Positions 34,672-47,240 of a stretch of DNA of 64,000 nucleotides are shown one piece after another. The stretch comes from Taxillus chinensis (Eukaryota; Streptophyta; Magnoliopsida; Santalales; Loranthaceae). The position numbers were made by a program, and so were the translations under genes. Numbering within the stretch: the stretch's first letter is position 1; each line of letters opens with the position of its first letter. The stretch lies in assembly GCA_023512835.1 (NCBI GenBank), contig CM042092.1:27973543-28037542 (forward strand), written 5' to 3'. The notes under the pieces were generated by a model that had not been told where the DNA came from, did no database searches, and saw only the letters and a list, made by a program, of their open reading frames with translations.

Positions 34672-36078
34672 CTTATGACACGGGTGTTGTCCCAAACTTG
34701 TACAACCAGGCAAACATGCCACGGGGAATGCTCCTGCCCCCAAACCATGCACACAACCACAAATCAAACAATAACTACATCTCAATTTATTACATTTCAA
34801 AGGGGCTCAAAGTTCATTACAACTCAATTGGGGAAAAACTCTCATCAAACCACAATGTGCTCTGTTTACAAATAATCCAAACCATAAAATAGAAATCCAC
34901 AAACAAAAACAATGAAACTAACATAGTCTTCAGCCTCAGTGGCCTACCACCACAGCTCTTCCACCTAACGCCTGCTAGACCCTGGAAAAGAATAGTTTAT
35001 AGGAGGGGTGAGCAAACCATAGCTCCATAGGGTTCCAGTCTCCCCAGACCCATCCCACTCTACAATATGCATGACAAGTGTATGCTTGTGCTTGTGTAGT
35101 GCCTAAAGCTAAAGCAGCAAACATCACCCAGTAACACACCATTTACCTGAGCCCACACTGGAGGGCAGAGGACACCCCGCCACCACGGCGACATGACATA
35201 CCACATCCAGGCGAATGTTGCATGGTCACCAATGCAACATTTTCCACCAGAGTCAGATATGGCCATCACCTCCTCGGATGCTATACCTACCCTCAGGAAT
35301 GGGTGCAGGCTTAGCCCACTGTCGTGAGTGCTACACCGAGACTCAGGACCGCAGTCCTGGCCAAATCTCAAAAGGTCCAGTTATTGTGCTTGGCCCATAA
35401 CTCAGCTCAACCCACATGTATTTGGGTACTCAATCTCAATAAACAATTCAATCAGTTTCAGCAGCACAACTCAGCAACACATCTCAACTCAATACAACTC
35501 AGTAGTGTAACTCAACAAGCATATCTCAAACATATGATTGTAACTCAGCATTCTCAACACATTCTAGTCCTCAAAACTCAGGTTATCAATTATCTCCTCA
35601 ACAAATCTCAAACAAAGATTCACACAGGCTAACATAGTCAGTTACAGACAAAATACACCAGCCACACAGGCTTAAAACCAAACACGCAACATACATCAGT
35701 CACACAGGTATATTACCAAACACATAATGGGCATAGCGACACAGGCATACTATCAAACACATAATGGGCATAGACAACCCAACGATTTTTAGCCCGATCC
35801 CAAACATCAGAATCATAACCAATATGTCATTGAAGGCCAACATCCATATAGGAGATCACACTTATATGGATTTACATATATATAAGCATGTATAGACCAC
35901 AAATACCCTAGGACAGAGAAGGATTAGGAAGAACAGAATCCCTACCTCAAGAATGTGGGAATACAACAGATCGTTGTATCCTAGCTACCTCAACGCCTCT
36001 GGTCTCCCGTCATCAGCAGGAACCTTAGATCGTCGGCCTTGGATCGTCCCTCTCTCTCTCTCTCTCTCTCTCTCTCCG

Positions 36079-36118
<40 letters not shown>

Positions 36119-36853
36119 GTATGTGACGACTGCAAGGGTTACAGGAAATGAAGAACCCTAATCTTTAGAGCTCCACCTCTTTATATAATCACCATGACAT
36201 CAAAACAACGTAGTTTTGATTAAATGAAGCCTAGCATCAAAACGACGTAGTTTTGATACACACTACAACCTTCTAACATCCATATATGACAAAATATCCA
36301 TAATTTCAACATGGTTCTTTGGGAAAAAGTTACAAGGATCACAAAACCAAGCTAATGGAGGCTGCACGTGACAAAGGCCATTGTCACGGGCACCTCCCAA
36401 ATTCCCTAGAATTTTTCCCCAAGCCTTAGAACAACGTCAGGAAGGTTCCTATGCAAAAATAACTCTGCCCGTGACAACCATTGTCGAGGGCACCTCCTTT
36501 TAGGCTCAAATTTTGTCTCAAGCTTCCTCATAATCATACAAGGTGTTATAGCCAATGTGTGTCGAAATAAAACTCCTCAAAACCCAACAATTTGCTACTC
36601 CAAAAGGCAAAACTGCGATTAACTCCTCACGTCCCAGAACACGGGTCCTTACACAATTAATGCCGCATTAATTGCGATCAACCCTTTCCATAGATGAACG
36701 GCCAAGATCGATTGCGCAAGTATGGGCATGCAACTGCGAAGCATGGGCAACAGATTCGCAAATCAGAGCAGATCAACCCATCTCCTGACATCGCGCATAT
36801 CCAATGGCGGGAAGTCAGTCTGTCGGATGGACAACTAGGCGCACAGCAATCTA

Positions 36854-36892
<39 letters not shown>

Positions 36893-37280
36893 CAAAAAGA
36901 AAAGATGGATCAAGTGTTGTGTTGTGCGCCTCGTTGAACCAAGATCAAGATCAACCTTTACAGTCCATCATATTCTCTTGCTCACCCAAGATTCAGCACG
37001 ATTATCTAGTCTACTCTCTATGTTGTTTCCCACAATCCAAACTATCATAGTGCATTCTTATGACATCTGAGATCTGTTTAATAATGAGCATTTACTACAT
37101 CTTAGATTTGTCTAATAGTTCATAACTCACATTATCACTCAAATTACTACTGTCATCTTCTCCATAAATACTTCTAGCATAGTCATCCTTAGAAGTACCA
37201 CATACCAGCAACAGTCTAGCTTCCACGCACGAAGAAAGTCTATTCACTCCCCCCCCCCCCTCTAGACTCACTTACCTACA

Positions 37281-37452
37281 TATGTCATTTCATGGCCATG
37301 CATTCACGCAAGCATCAAGTACTTCAAAGTTTACAGCTAGGAATCACTACATTATCCATTCAGGCATCCTTCATACATGCATCCTGCATCAAGCAATCAT
37401 TATAGTAACATATATCATACCACATCATCATACAACTACTTTCTTTCCGTCT
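37281..37452. other. Short non-coding stretch before the tandem array
   Basis: Sequence between the LTR end of G and the tandem repeats. No ORF or known motif; probably upstream 3' UTR of element I, into which G inserted. Confidence 0.4.
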
Positions 37453-39012
37453 CGGGGCGGTCCGGATTTCTTTTGTTTGAGCTTATTCCTGAACAAACTA
37501 GTTTTAGCTCGTTTCATTTCAATTTTCCCGGGGCGGTCCGAATTTGTTTGTTTAGATTCTTCCTGAAAAGACTGGAATTAGCTATTTTCTTTCCATCCTG
37601 GGCGGTTAGAATTTCAGTTTTCTTGAGGTAGTTCGGATTTCTTTTTGTTTGAGCTTCTTCCGGAACAGACTGGTTTTAGCTCATTTCATTTCAGTTTTCC
37701 CGGGGCGGTCATGATTTGTGTGTTTAGCTTCTTTCTGAACAGACTGGAATTAACTTTTCTTTTCCATCTTGGGCGGTCAGGATTTCAGTTTTCTCGGGGC
37801 GGTCCAGATTTCTTTTTGTTTGAGCTTCTTTTTGAATAGACTGGTTTTAGCTTGTTTCATTTCAGTTTTTTGGGGGCGGTCCGGATTTGTGTGTTTAGCT
37901 TCTTACTGAACAGACTAGAATTAGCTATTTTCTTTCCATCTTGGGCGGTCAAGATTTCTGTTTTCTCAGGGCGGTCCAGATTTCTTTTTATTTGAACGTC
38001 TTCCTAAACAAACTGGTTTTAGCGAGTTTTATTTCAGTTTTCCCAAAGCGGTCCGGGTTTTTGTGTTTATCTTCTTCCTGAACAGACTGGAATTAGCTAT
38101 TTTCTTTCTATCCTAGGCGGTCAGGATTTCAGTTTTCCCGGAGCGGTCTGGATTTCTTTTTATTTGAGCTTCTTTCTAAACAGACTGATTTTAGCTCGTT
38201 TCATTTCAGTTTTTCCGGGGCGGTCCAGATTTGTGCGTTTAGCTTCTTCCTGAACAGACTAGAATTAGCTTTTTCCTTTCCATCCTGGGCGGTCAAGATT
38301 TCAGTTTTCCCGGGGTGGTCTAGATTTCTTTTGCTCGAGCTTCTTCCTGAACATACTGGTTTTAACTCGTTTCATTTCAGTTTTCTTGGGGCAATCCGGA
38401 TTTGTGTGTTTAGCTTCTTCCTGAACAGACTGGAAGTAGTTATTTTCATTCCATCCTGGGTGGTTAGGATTTTAGTTTTCTTAGGGCGGTTCGGATTTCC
38501 TTTTGTTTGAGCTTCTTCCTGAACAGACTGGTTTTAGCTCGTTTCATTTCAATTTTCGTGGGGTGGTCCGGGTTTGTGTGTCTAGCTTCTTCTTGAACAT
38601 ACTGGAATTAACTATTTTCTTTCCATCCTGGGCGGTCAGGATTTCAGTTTTCCCGGGGCGGTCCTGATTTCTTTTGTTTGAGTTTCTTCGTAAACAGACT
38701 GGTTTTAGCTCGTTTCATTTCAGTTTTCCCGGGGCGGTCCGAGTTTGTGTGTCTAGGTTTTTCCTGAACAGACTGGAATTAGCTATTTTCTTTCCATCCT
38801 GGGCAGTCAGGATTTCAGTTTTCCCAGGGCGGTCCGGACTTCTTTTGTTTGAGCTTCTTCCTGAACAGACTGGTTTTAGCTCGTTTCATTTCAGTTTTCC
38901 CCAGGATGGTCTGGGTTTGTGTGTTTGGCTTCTCCTGAATAGACTGGAATTAGCTACTTTTTTTCCATCCTGGGCAGTCAGGATTTCAGTTTTCCTAGGG
39001 CGGTCTAGGTTT
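37453..39012 (+). repeat. Nine-copy tandem array, period 171-172 bp (3' UTR of Tat-like element I)
   Basis: The landmark TTTGAGCTTCTTCC recurs at about 37,476, 37,648, 37,819, 37,991, 38,163, 38,334, 38,506, 38,677 and 38,848, that is every 171-172 bp. Each unit contains two diverged halves with GGGCGGTCCGGATTT and AACAGACTGG plus a short third GGCGGTCAGGATTTCAG piece. No long ORF is maintained (the period is not a multiple of three). Arrays of this kind just upstream of the PPT are known in Tat-lineage Ty3/gypsy elements. Confidence 0.88.
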
Positions 39013-39212
39013 CATTTATCCCGCATTTTCTTTTCAATTTCAGGGAAGTCCGCAAGTAGTTCCCTTGCACCTATCCCTTCCTACCCATGACAACCTACTC
39101 TCTTCTTTCTTCTGCAGCTGGTAAGTCAGGCAAGTGCTCCAATCCATCCGAAATGAGTCCCTCTTATCTTTGTCCACTATTTGTATACAAACAATGTACA
39201 AAGAGGGGCAGC
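39013..39212 (+). other. Element I 3' UTR end and polypurine tract
   Basis: Ends with AAAGAGGGGCAGC (39,200-39,212), the PPT form typical of Tat-lineage elements (AAAGAGGGGCAGCTGT), directly before the LTR start TATTGGGGCC. Confidence 0.65.
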
Positions 39213-40413
39213 TATTGGGGCCAATTTTGTCCGGGTAGGACATACTAACCCTATTTTGTATATTTATCTCCCATTACCATGTCTTGTGAACACTGAACAG
39301 GCCTATTGAAGCCCACAGTTGAGAAACTCCGCTACAAGCCCAAAAAGTGCCCCAAGGCCAACACCAGGAGATAAAGGATAAAATTTGGAGAGTGACGCAC
39401 TTGACCGTGCTCAAATCCGACTTAAAACGAAGGAGTTATAGCCAAAACAGTTTTCGAAAGAAAAAAGACAAACTCACCAAAAGACGGCCAATGCCCCTGG
39501 CTAAACTGCCTGAAAATGTGCTTGTAAAAAAAAAAAGAAAAAAAACTAGCCTTAAAGACTTGAAGGTTCGAAGCCTTCGAATCTTCGGGGGTTGACCTTC
39601 GACCCGTTGACCCTTGACCTTCGTGGGTTGACCTTCGACCCTAAGATTCACCTTCGACCCTTCGCCTCTTGACCTTCAACCCTTGACCTTCGAGGTTTGA
39701 CCTTCAACCCGGAGATTAACCTTCGACCCTTCGCCCCTTGACCTTCGACCCGGAGATTAACCTTCGACCCTTGACCTTCGAGGGTTGACCTTCGACCCTA
39801 AGATTAACATTTTAACCCTTCGCCCATTGACCTTCGACCCGTTGACCATTGACCTTCGACCCGTTGACCGTTGACCTTCGACCCACCGACCTTCGACCCT
39901 GCCGACACTTCGACCCTACTGACCTTTGACTTTTGCTATTTGGTCTTATTTTCCGTGGGCTCTTTCCTATGTAGTCATGAGACGCGTTTTTATTAGCTGG
40001 CCAACTATCAGAGATGCTTTTCAATGCCTGGCTGTCACATGTGCTCACAAAGAGATGAAAAAAGCAATCACAAGCTGCCTAATTTTCGCACAGATCGTCC
40101 AACCACCAAACAAAAGCTAAAATCTTCTAATAAAAAATGCTGACACTTATAATAGAGTAATAAATGCACAATAATGATGGTCCAGCCAAATTCTGCCATC
40201 CCATAAATAGAGGCTCTCCCCTCACTCGAAAAAAAGGAGGAAAAAAAAAGGAAAAAAGGGAGGATATTCTACAAAAAAAAAACGAAAGAACCTCTCTTTC
40301 TTTCTCTCTCTTTCTCTCTCTCTCTCTCCCTCTCTCTCTCCCGAACAGCTCCCTCTCTCTCTCTGCAAAAACAAAAAAACAAATTGTAGAGCTCACTAAC
40401 CCAAAAAATACCC

Positions 40414-40448
<35 letters not shown>

Positions 40449-41426
40449 GTTTTCCAGTCATAAAACAAAAAAAAGAGGACAGATCCTCACCTGTCTCATT
40501 CTTTCCATTCCCAACGATTTCCCATCCAAAACCAAAAAAGGGGGCCAACACAAATCCGTTCTCTTTTATCCCCATCAATCCCCATCAAGTTCACAAAAAA
40601 AGGGGCATTCTCCATAGTTCCTGCATGCAAGTCTCCATCATCCGGCCGTCCGAATTCCAAGTCTCCATCGAATTGGGGAGGTACATTACCAGTGTCGACG
40701 AGTGATCTTGGACATGGTGCCTCTACCGGAGTAGACTCACTCACATCGGTTCTTGTTTATTATGTTTGTTGTGTAGCTTTCGATTTGTTTTTCTTGTCGT
40801 ATTTGTTTGTTTTCACTTTTATTATTTTATGTTGTAATATGTAAGATGTAATATGTAAGGAAAAAAAACAACAAAAGGAGAGGGAAAGGGAGTGATTTAG
40901 TTTCGCCCTTGCACACACCACGCCATAGTTTCAATTGTTATTTTTTTTTAAAACCCTAGTTCTAATTTCGTTGATCCAAGAATAAATCCGTAAAAAAATA
41001 ACAAAAATAAAAATAAAAAAAGGACAAGACAAGACAAAACAAAAAAATAGAAACAAAAAATGTAAAATAAAAAATCATAAAAAACACACAACATGTGATA
41101 ACTCAATTACAGTCTATATTGTCAGCCAGGGTAGACCAATATTCGGGAAGACAACAATCATGTCTATCCCTCGGCAGTAAGACCAATAATAAAACAGTTC
41201 CATTAAACCCTTACGCATGGAACCAACATGTTTCTAAAAAATAAAAATACAAGAAAAACAAGGAAGCAAAAAAAAAACAAATAGAAACTTTCTCCTCCCA
41301 AGATAGGTACTGAAAGAGCGCTGTAGGGGTGCTAATCCTTCCCTACACGTAACCAACCCCCGAACCTTTATCTCTGGTAATATAGACCACTCACATTTTA
41401 GGTGACCAACTGCACCCCCAAAAACA
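39213..41426 (+). mobile_element. Element I LTR (Tat-like Ty3/gypsy, about 2.2 kb)
   Basis: Starts TATTGGGGCCAATTTTG (degenerate TG) after the PPT and probably ends CCCCCAAAAACA at 41,426. The U5-like segment (AGGGGTGCTAATCCTTCCC, ACCAACCCCCGAACC at 41,322-41,365) is a signature I associate with Tat LTRs. CATAAATAGAGGC near 40,202 is a TATA-like box, followed by CT-rich runs at 40,290-40,445. A W-box array is at 39,592-39,930. A PBS-like TTGGTGACGACT follows at 41,428. The end is inferred. Confidence 0.55.
39592..39930 (+). promoter_or_regulatory. W-box-core array in LTR of I (15 TTGACC)
   Basis: Degenerate tandem repeat of TTGACCTTCGACCC and variants; I count 15 TTGACC motifs in 339 bp. It lies about 270-610 bp upstream of the TATA-like box. 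TTGAC(C/T) is the core bound by WRKY factors, so a stress-responsive enhancer is plausible, but the repeat could also be neutral. Confidence 0.6.
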
Positions 41427-44400
41427 GTTGGTGACGACTTTGTACATTTCATCATTCGGTTGCGGCCCAGACGAAAACCGATAATGATAGGGAGCGTGGA
41501 TGGGATCTGGGGAGGGGGGCCGTGGTCACCGACTGGGGGAAATGGGACATTGTCACGGTCTGGAGAAGGAGGAGGGGGTGTGGTCGCCGTCGGGATCCAT
41601 GGAGGGGAGGCGTGGTCGCAGTTGAGGGAGAGAGAGGAAGCCAGCAACGTCGGGCACTCATGGTAAAGGGGGCGGCAGATGGAGATTGTGGTGGAGGGAG
41701 ACGTGTGGAGGATTTGAAGAGTATACTGTACATCGTCATATTTGGCGAGAGAAGACATATTTACTGTATGTCAAAGTTAGAAATGTAAGATTTGATGACA
41801 CCAATGTGATTTTTTTAATATTCATTAAATTTTTACATTTATAATCCTTTTAATGATACTGATGCCAATGCGGATGCTCTAATGTGCTAATATTTTAGCC
41901 ATGCATTTTCTTATTTATGTAATCTCTTTCCTTCTTTCTTCCCCCGTTTTATCTTTTTTCCCCTTCAAATTTATAAGCCCAAGGAGATTGTTTGCTCTAA
42001 ACAATACCTGCCATATGTGACATGATCAAAATGATATTGTTATTGTGTAACGTGATACTCTTCCCATGCAACGCACTTAGCTGTTTAATATTATTAAGAT
42101 TTATCTAATAATTTATTCAATTTTCTTCAAGAGAAATATTTTATTCAATTTTCAGGAGAAATATTTAAAATATTTAAAATATTTTAACGTGATCCTCTTC
42201 CCTCGGAATAGCCGAGGGAGTGCGCCTGGGCTTTGTGCATGACCGCGTGGTTGAATGAAATGAGAGGGAGTTCTCTTTCTTTTTTGACCGTCGTATTATA
42301 GGAGATTGTGAAGTTATTATCTTCCCGCAACATCTTAGGTTAAATAATAATAATAGTAATAATAGCAACTTAAATTAATATGCCTACGGATCCATATTTT
42401 ATGATAAGATGTATACTATTTAATCCGTTTGTAAAGATTTTTAGATTATATTTTTATATAATATAACAATAATTTAATTAAATAAAATTTAAATTTTAAT
42501 TAAATTATTAAAAATAAATCTAATAATCAGATAACATGCATCAAACTAGAAGACACATAAGAAGAATAAGTTAAATCAAGTGATCAACACTCATTCTATT
42601 ATTAATTTTTGAGATGTACGGATCCCACTATATTATGACTAATATACGTCAAGCAAGTTCACTTAGCCTTTGCTTGGTTACCATGAAAAATGTATGAAAG
42701 TAAGAAAAAAGGATATAAAAAATTATTTATGCTGATATGGAAAGAACCATAAAAGTGTAAAATTGTCAGTAAAAACAATTCGGGTATTAGTGAGCATTTT
42801 CTCACTCAAGACTGTGTGAAAGTGCATGGAAAGTATATACTAAATGAAATTATAAAATTACCCTTCTTAACATAAGAAGAACAATGCTATAGATCTGCCT
42901 GAAAAATGAACAAATGGTTTTTTCAAAAAAAGATAAAATGGACAGATTCTTTTTTTATTTTTTTATTATATATTAAAAAATTATTTTTAATCTTTTCCAT
43001 ATTTTTATCTTAACCAATCATTTCTTTTTCTATCTTTTTCCTTTTTATTTTTTTTTCTATCTCTTCTTCATTTATTTTTTTCCACCCTATTTTCATATCT
43101 AGCCAAGCAGAGCAGAGGATTAGAGCGATAGAGGTTCAATTTTGAAACCTTTCACTAGATACAAATGTTGAACTTAACAACGAGCCCTAATCACATTTCA
43201 TGTCATACTTTTAATCTTATATGATAATGATTATCCTTAAAGTATCTCGGTTTAATCAAAGTCATAGTTAAATTTAACTAATTTTATTTTTAAAAATATA
43301 ATTAAAATATTATAAAAAATAAAATAAAAGTTTAAATTACATAGTCATACTTTTAGCTAATGATGTCAATTCAGCATAATATCTTATCTATCCTACGCTC
43401 CCCGTCGCTAATATAATCTTTACCCATGCAATACCATGGAATGCGATGGCTCCTTTAGTAGGTCTTCCCTCATTTACCAACACCACAAACCATCTCACCC
43501 ATGGACATCAGTGGCAGTGACGGTCCGGAGGTTCCTTCATGGCTGCACTTGGTCAAGGTTCCCCCAGTCTCAGTCGGCACTTGATAGGGTGAGGATGGAT
43601 GGTTTTCGCGGGATGGGCTTTTCGGCCACCACGCCATCTCGGACAGAAGAAGGTGGAGGCGGAGGGGCGGTGGGAATTTTCAAAGGTTCGCCATCGAAAG
43701 CCGCTGTAGGTGACTAGGTGTAGGCCTTGGCTTGCCGCCTACGTTGTGTGAGATGATGATGGATTGCAATGGTTTCACCCTCTTCTTCCAAGTTCCAACA
43801 AGATTGCTTCGTGAGAATTAAAGATTTAGGAAGGATATAGATTAATGGTAGATGAAAAAAAATATTATTTAAGTAAAAAGTAAATATCATATCATTAAAA
43901 TATTATTAGCTAAAATAATAATATAATAAATAATTATAATTTTAACTAATTAATTTAACTTCTTATGAATAAAAATGCTTATGCTCTTCTGTTTTTTTTT
44001 TTATCCTTCTATTTTCTCATTCCATATTTCCACGTCGTGGATGGTCCATACCTCAACTTGGTATCCTCCACCTTTGACCTGAGACGGGTGGGAAATCGGA
44101 ATATGTTTTCACCCATGCGCTTTGTCTTCTCCGTACGTTTCTCATTATTACAAACAGAAGATTGCCCCAACCCTTTTTAGAAAAAAAAAACAAAAAAGAA
44201 TAATACTCTTTAAATAAATCAAGGCATATACATGATATTATATACTCCATTTGTATATAATATAAATATTATATACTCCATTTGTATATAATATAAATAT
44301 TATATATATGATATTATATACATGACAATTAATATGCTTAGAGCAATTAAATTACAGTAAAATAATTAAATATTTTAATAAATTTATATATGATAAAATA

Positions 44401-44735
44401 ATATTAATCATAAATTTAATTTAAAATATTTATTTTAATTAAAAATTTTATTAAATATTAAATTTTGAGGTATCAATTAAATTTGATTAATAACCGTTTG
44501 AAATTTGATATTTAATAAAAAATTTAGTTATAATAGATATATTTTAAATAAAAATTATAATTAATATTATTGATAAATTTATTAAAATATTTAATTATTA
44601 CACCGTTAGCTCTCTTGTAGTTATAGTTATAGAAAGAATGATTGATTAGATAAAGGAGATGGGAAGCACCTACACGAATTACATACACGTAACAGTTAAC
44701 CCGGCTCTGCGGCCACCGACTGCATCATTATATCA

Positions 44736-45275
44736 GGTAGGGGTAATCAAGAACCGAATCAAACCGACGAACCAAACCGAACCAAACCGTTTGGACTGAA
44801 AAAAAATGGTTTTTAAAATTATATTGGTTTATTTGGTTTTTATTTTTGGAAAACCGATGCTATTGGTTTGGTTCACGATTTTGGGGGTTTGGTTAACCGA
44901 ACTGACCGAACAGATATTATCACTTTGGCACGTCGGCACTTTTTGCTTCCCAATTCCCATGCATCCCTTAGTTTTGCGCTTGCTCAAAGTAGAAAGGCCA
45001 AAGGTTGACATTCTCACTTCTCAATTTCCACTTATCTCTGTCGGATCTATTCATAGAGTCATAAACTTAGCCGATTGATGATAATGTTTAAGAATTAAAA
45101 TGAATGTATTTTTTTATTTGACGTTAAAATTCAAAAATTGATTCAAACCGATGAACCGGACCGATGGTTTTTAACATTTATTGGTTGGTTTTGGTTTGAT
45201 TTTTTTCAAACCGAATTTTTTTTGGTTTGGTTTATTTTTTTTTTTTTTTTTAAAATTATATAGGCAACCGACCGA
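44736..45275. repeat. AACCGAACCG-rich dispersed repeat
   Basis: Two blocks of AACCGAACC/GGTTTGGTT motifs (44,750-44,910 and 45,128-45,272) in opposite phase flank about 200 bp, giving a loose inverted arrangement. TAGGGGTAATCAAGAACCG at 44,736 looks like a hAT-type terminal start, but I do not see the matching right end. Likely a non-autonomous DNA transposon; family uncertain. Confidence 0.35.
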
Positions 45276-47240
45276 AAGAGTACTCTCGGGCTATTAAAAA
45301 TAACAAAATACGAAAGAACTCCCAAAGAAATATGGGAAGACAAAACATGTTTCCAACTGAATATGGTCAATTTGAATTACTTCAAGATAACACATCCCAT
45401 CATATTATATCATATCATGTCGAATTAATGTCGAGTCGAAGCAAAACGATGCACCTAGAAAGCAAAACCGAGCAAGAGATGCGTATCATTTTTCATTTTA
45501 TTTTTTTCGCCCTGTTGATTTTGGTCCCTTAATGAGAACCCAACCCAACGACCGAAAGCTAAAACCTCTCGAAGCTCACATCCTTACTCTTGGCAGGCGT
45601 TACCAATTACCATCCATCTCCACATGAATGCATTTAATTTATTATTTTTGACTTGGAAATCATTTGTTTGATGACATCATCCCATATATAATCCATGCTA
45701 GAGCTAGACCATGCGTGCATTTTTCCAAAGGGTGTTGTTGATCGATTAGCATCCCAGTTTTGACCTCACAAGTCATATATCACATTTGATTCCAGCATCT
45801 CCGAGTGTGATCATTCTCGTGTATTTTATAGGCTTTAACATGTATTATATTATAAAACACACACACATATATATAAATATATATATAAAGCAAGCCCAGC
45901 TACACAAGATTTATATAAGAGCGCAGGTCTAAAACAAGAGGAAACATCTGAATTCATAGGCGAATAACAAAATAACATAACAAGAGGGGAACCTGAGGCC
46001 AAATATGCTTGACGGGCAGCAACCCCAACGCCAAGACACAATTATCCTATTCTTATTTTTCCTTTAAATAATTAAATAAAAAGTATAATAAATAATAATA
46101 AACTAAGAAAGGATAAACAAAAGAAAGGCCTGGGGGGGGGGGGGTGGTGTGGTGTGTGGTGAAGTCACAAACAACACCGAATCCGGTCCCATTAGATATA
46201 TAGATCTACACGACGACAGCTGGTTCTACATTGGAAATGTGTCAATCCGTCGCAAGCACGAAAGCAGTCCAACTATAGAGATACATTAATCGTTAATGGA
46301 TTGGTGTGGTGCATGACTCTATTGATTAAACCTTTTTTTATTGATTATAATGTAATCAATCAATCAAGGAGATGCTTCCAAATGTTTTCACGTAAAGGAG
46401 AGCTGAATGATTGTTAAAATACGTACAAGATCGTAGGCAGGACTAGAGATATACGTACGTGCGCAGGGCGTATACGTACGTATACCTCGGTCTGACGTCG
46501 ATGTCTCCACACGAGCGCACGGGAAGAAGGGAAGGGGTTTGCAAGGTGTACAATGGACCGCACCAAAGCGTTTGCTAGCTATTATGTTTGTAAATTAGCA
46601 AAAGCACGTACGGCGCTGAAACAAGTAATTACTAGTCTTCTCAAGCGTACGGGTGGGGAGACGCCAAAACGGGAAATGGAGAGTAAAAATGGGCAATCAC
46701 GCCTTGGCCTCATCGCCTCACCCGCAGCCTATTGTGTCCATTTTTAGTCATCTATCTGATTTCTAGTCTACTCATCTGATTCCACCACCCACACCCCTTC
46801 AGGTTTAAAGTTTAAACACGCACCGCCAATCTCATTGCCATCGATACATCAAATAACTCACACCAATACCAAATAGACACATCCATCCCAAGCATCCAAC
46901 CCAACACCCGCCACCCACACCCACAAACGATATGCGTCGGTACCTACACCATTATTGTTTTCCACTGACAGACAAGTCTAATGGAGTCTGGGTAGATGAT
47001 GAAATAGGTGTTTTTATTTATTTATTTATTTATTATTATCACCATTGGTTTTAAAAAAATCAAAATTGACCGTAAGACAATATGATACATTACATTAAAA
47101 TTATGCAATGTAATTTTTTTTAAATATAGAATTATGTCAAAATTATGTAATTTGTTACTATTTTCATATATTTCTACTCATAACCCTTACAAAGGAAAGG
47201 GGCACATATGGTACCAAGCTAGGGCAAACGAAAATAAGAG

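Larger units (their letters stand above)
33420..36653 (-). mobile_element. Solo LTR H (family of A, minus orientation), carrying TRIM1
   Basis: Plus-strand reading TGTCACACCCCAATTTCC to GGGTCCTTACA, the inverse of LTR A, with a perfect target duplication CAATT (33,415-33,419 and 36,654-36,658). After subtraction of the nested TRIM it is about 2.08 kb. It keeps the hairpin (35,842-35,871, one G-T type change), CT arrays (36,049-36,115), a TATA box (about 36,181-36,187) and the twin near-palindromes (36,199-36,220 and 36,236-36,257). Confidence 0.88.
32175..37280 (+). mobile_element. Element G 3' LTR (about 1.87 kb without insertions)
   Basis: Begins TGTTGGAAATATAGG after the PPT; the likely end is at 37,280 (CACTTACCTACA), after a C-rich TATTCACTCCCC..CTCTAGACTC motif that parallels the LTR end of E. 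It is split by solo LTR H and its TSD (33,420-36,658). 32,200-33,230 is built from degenerate ACTCGTAGAGTCGAAG-type repeats. A TA repeat lies at 36,858-36,889. Its sequence otherwise differs from the LTR of E, so the two are different families. The right boundary is inferred. Confidence 0.65.

Noticed and set aside
8993..37280. E and G as one intact Sirevirus with pol followed by env/Ulp1 ORF
   Set aside because: Order is right, but the 5' LTR (E) and 3' LTR (G) are different sequences and flanking 5-mers differ (ATTCC against TATGT). RNase H is truncated at the join.
37645..39090. Open frames with recurring FSSFHFSFPGAV-like blocks suggesting a repeat protein
   Set aside because: They follow the 171-172-bp tandem array. 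The period is not a multiple of three, so no frame persists, and the position fits a 3' UTR.
43436..43717. 93-codon plus-strand frame (MECDGSFSRSSLIYQ)
   Set aside because: No domain, no promoter or splice context that I can see, and an end in low-complexity Gly codons.
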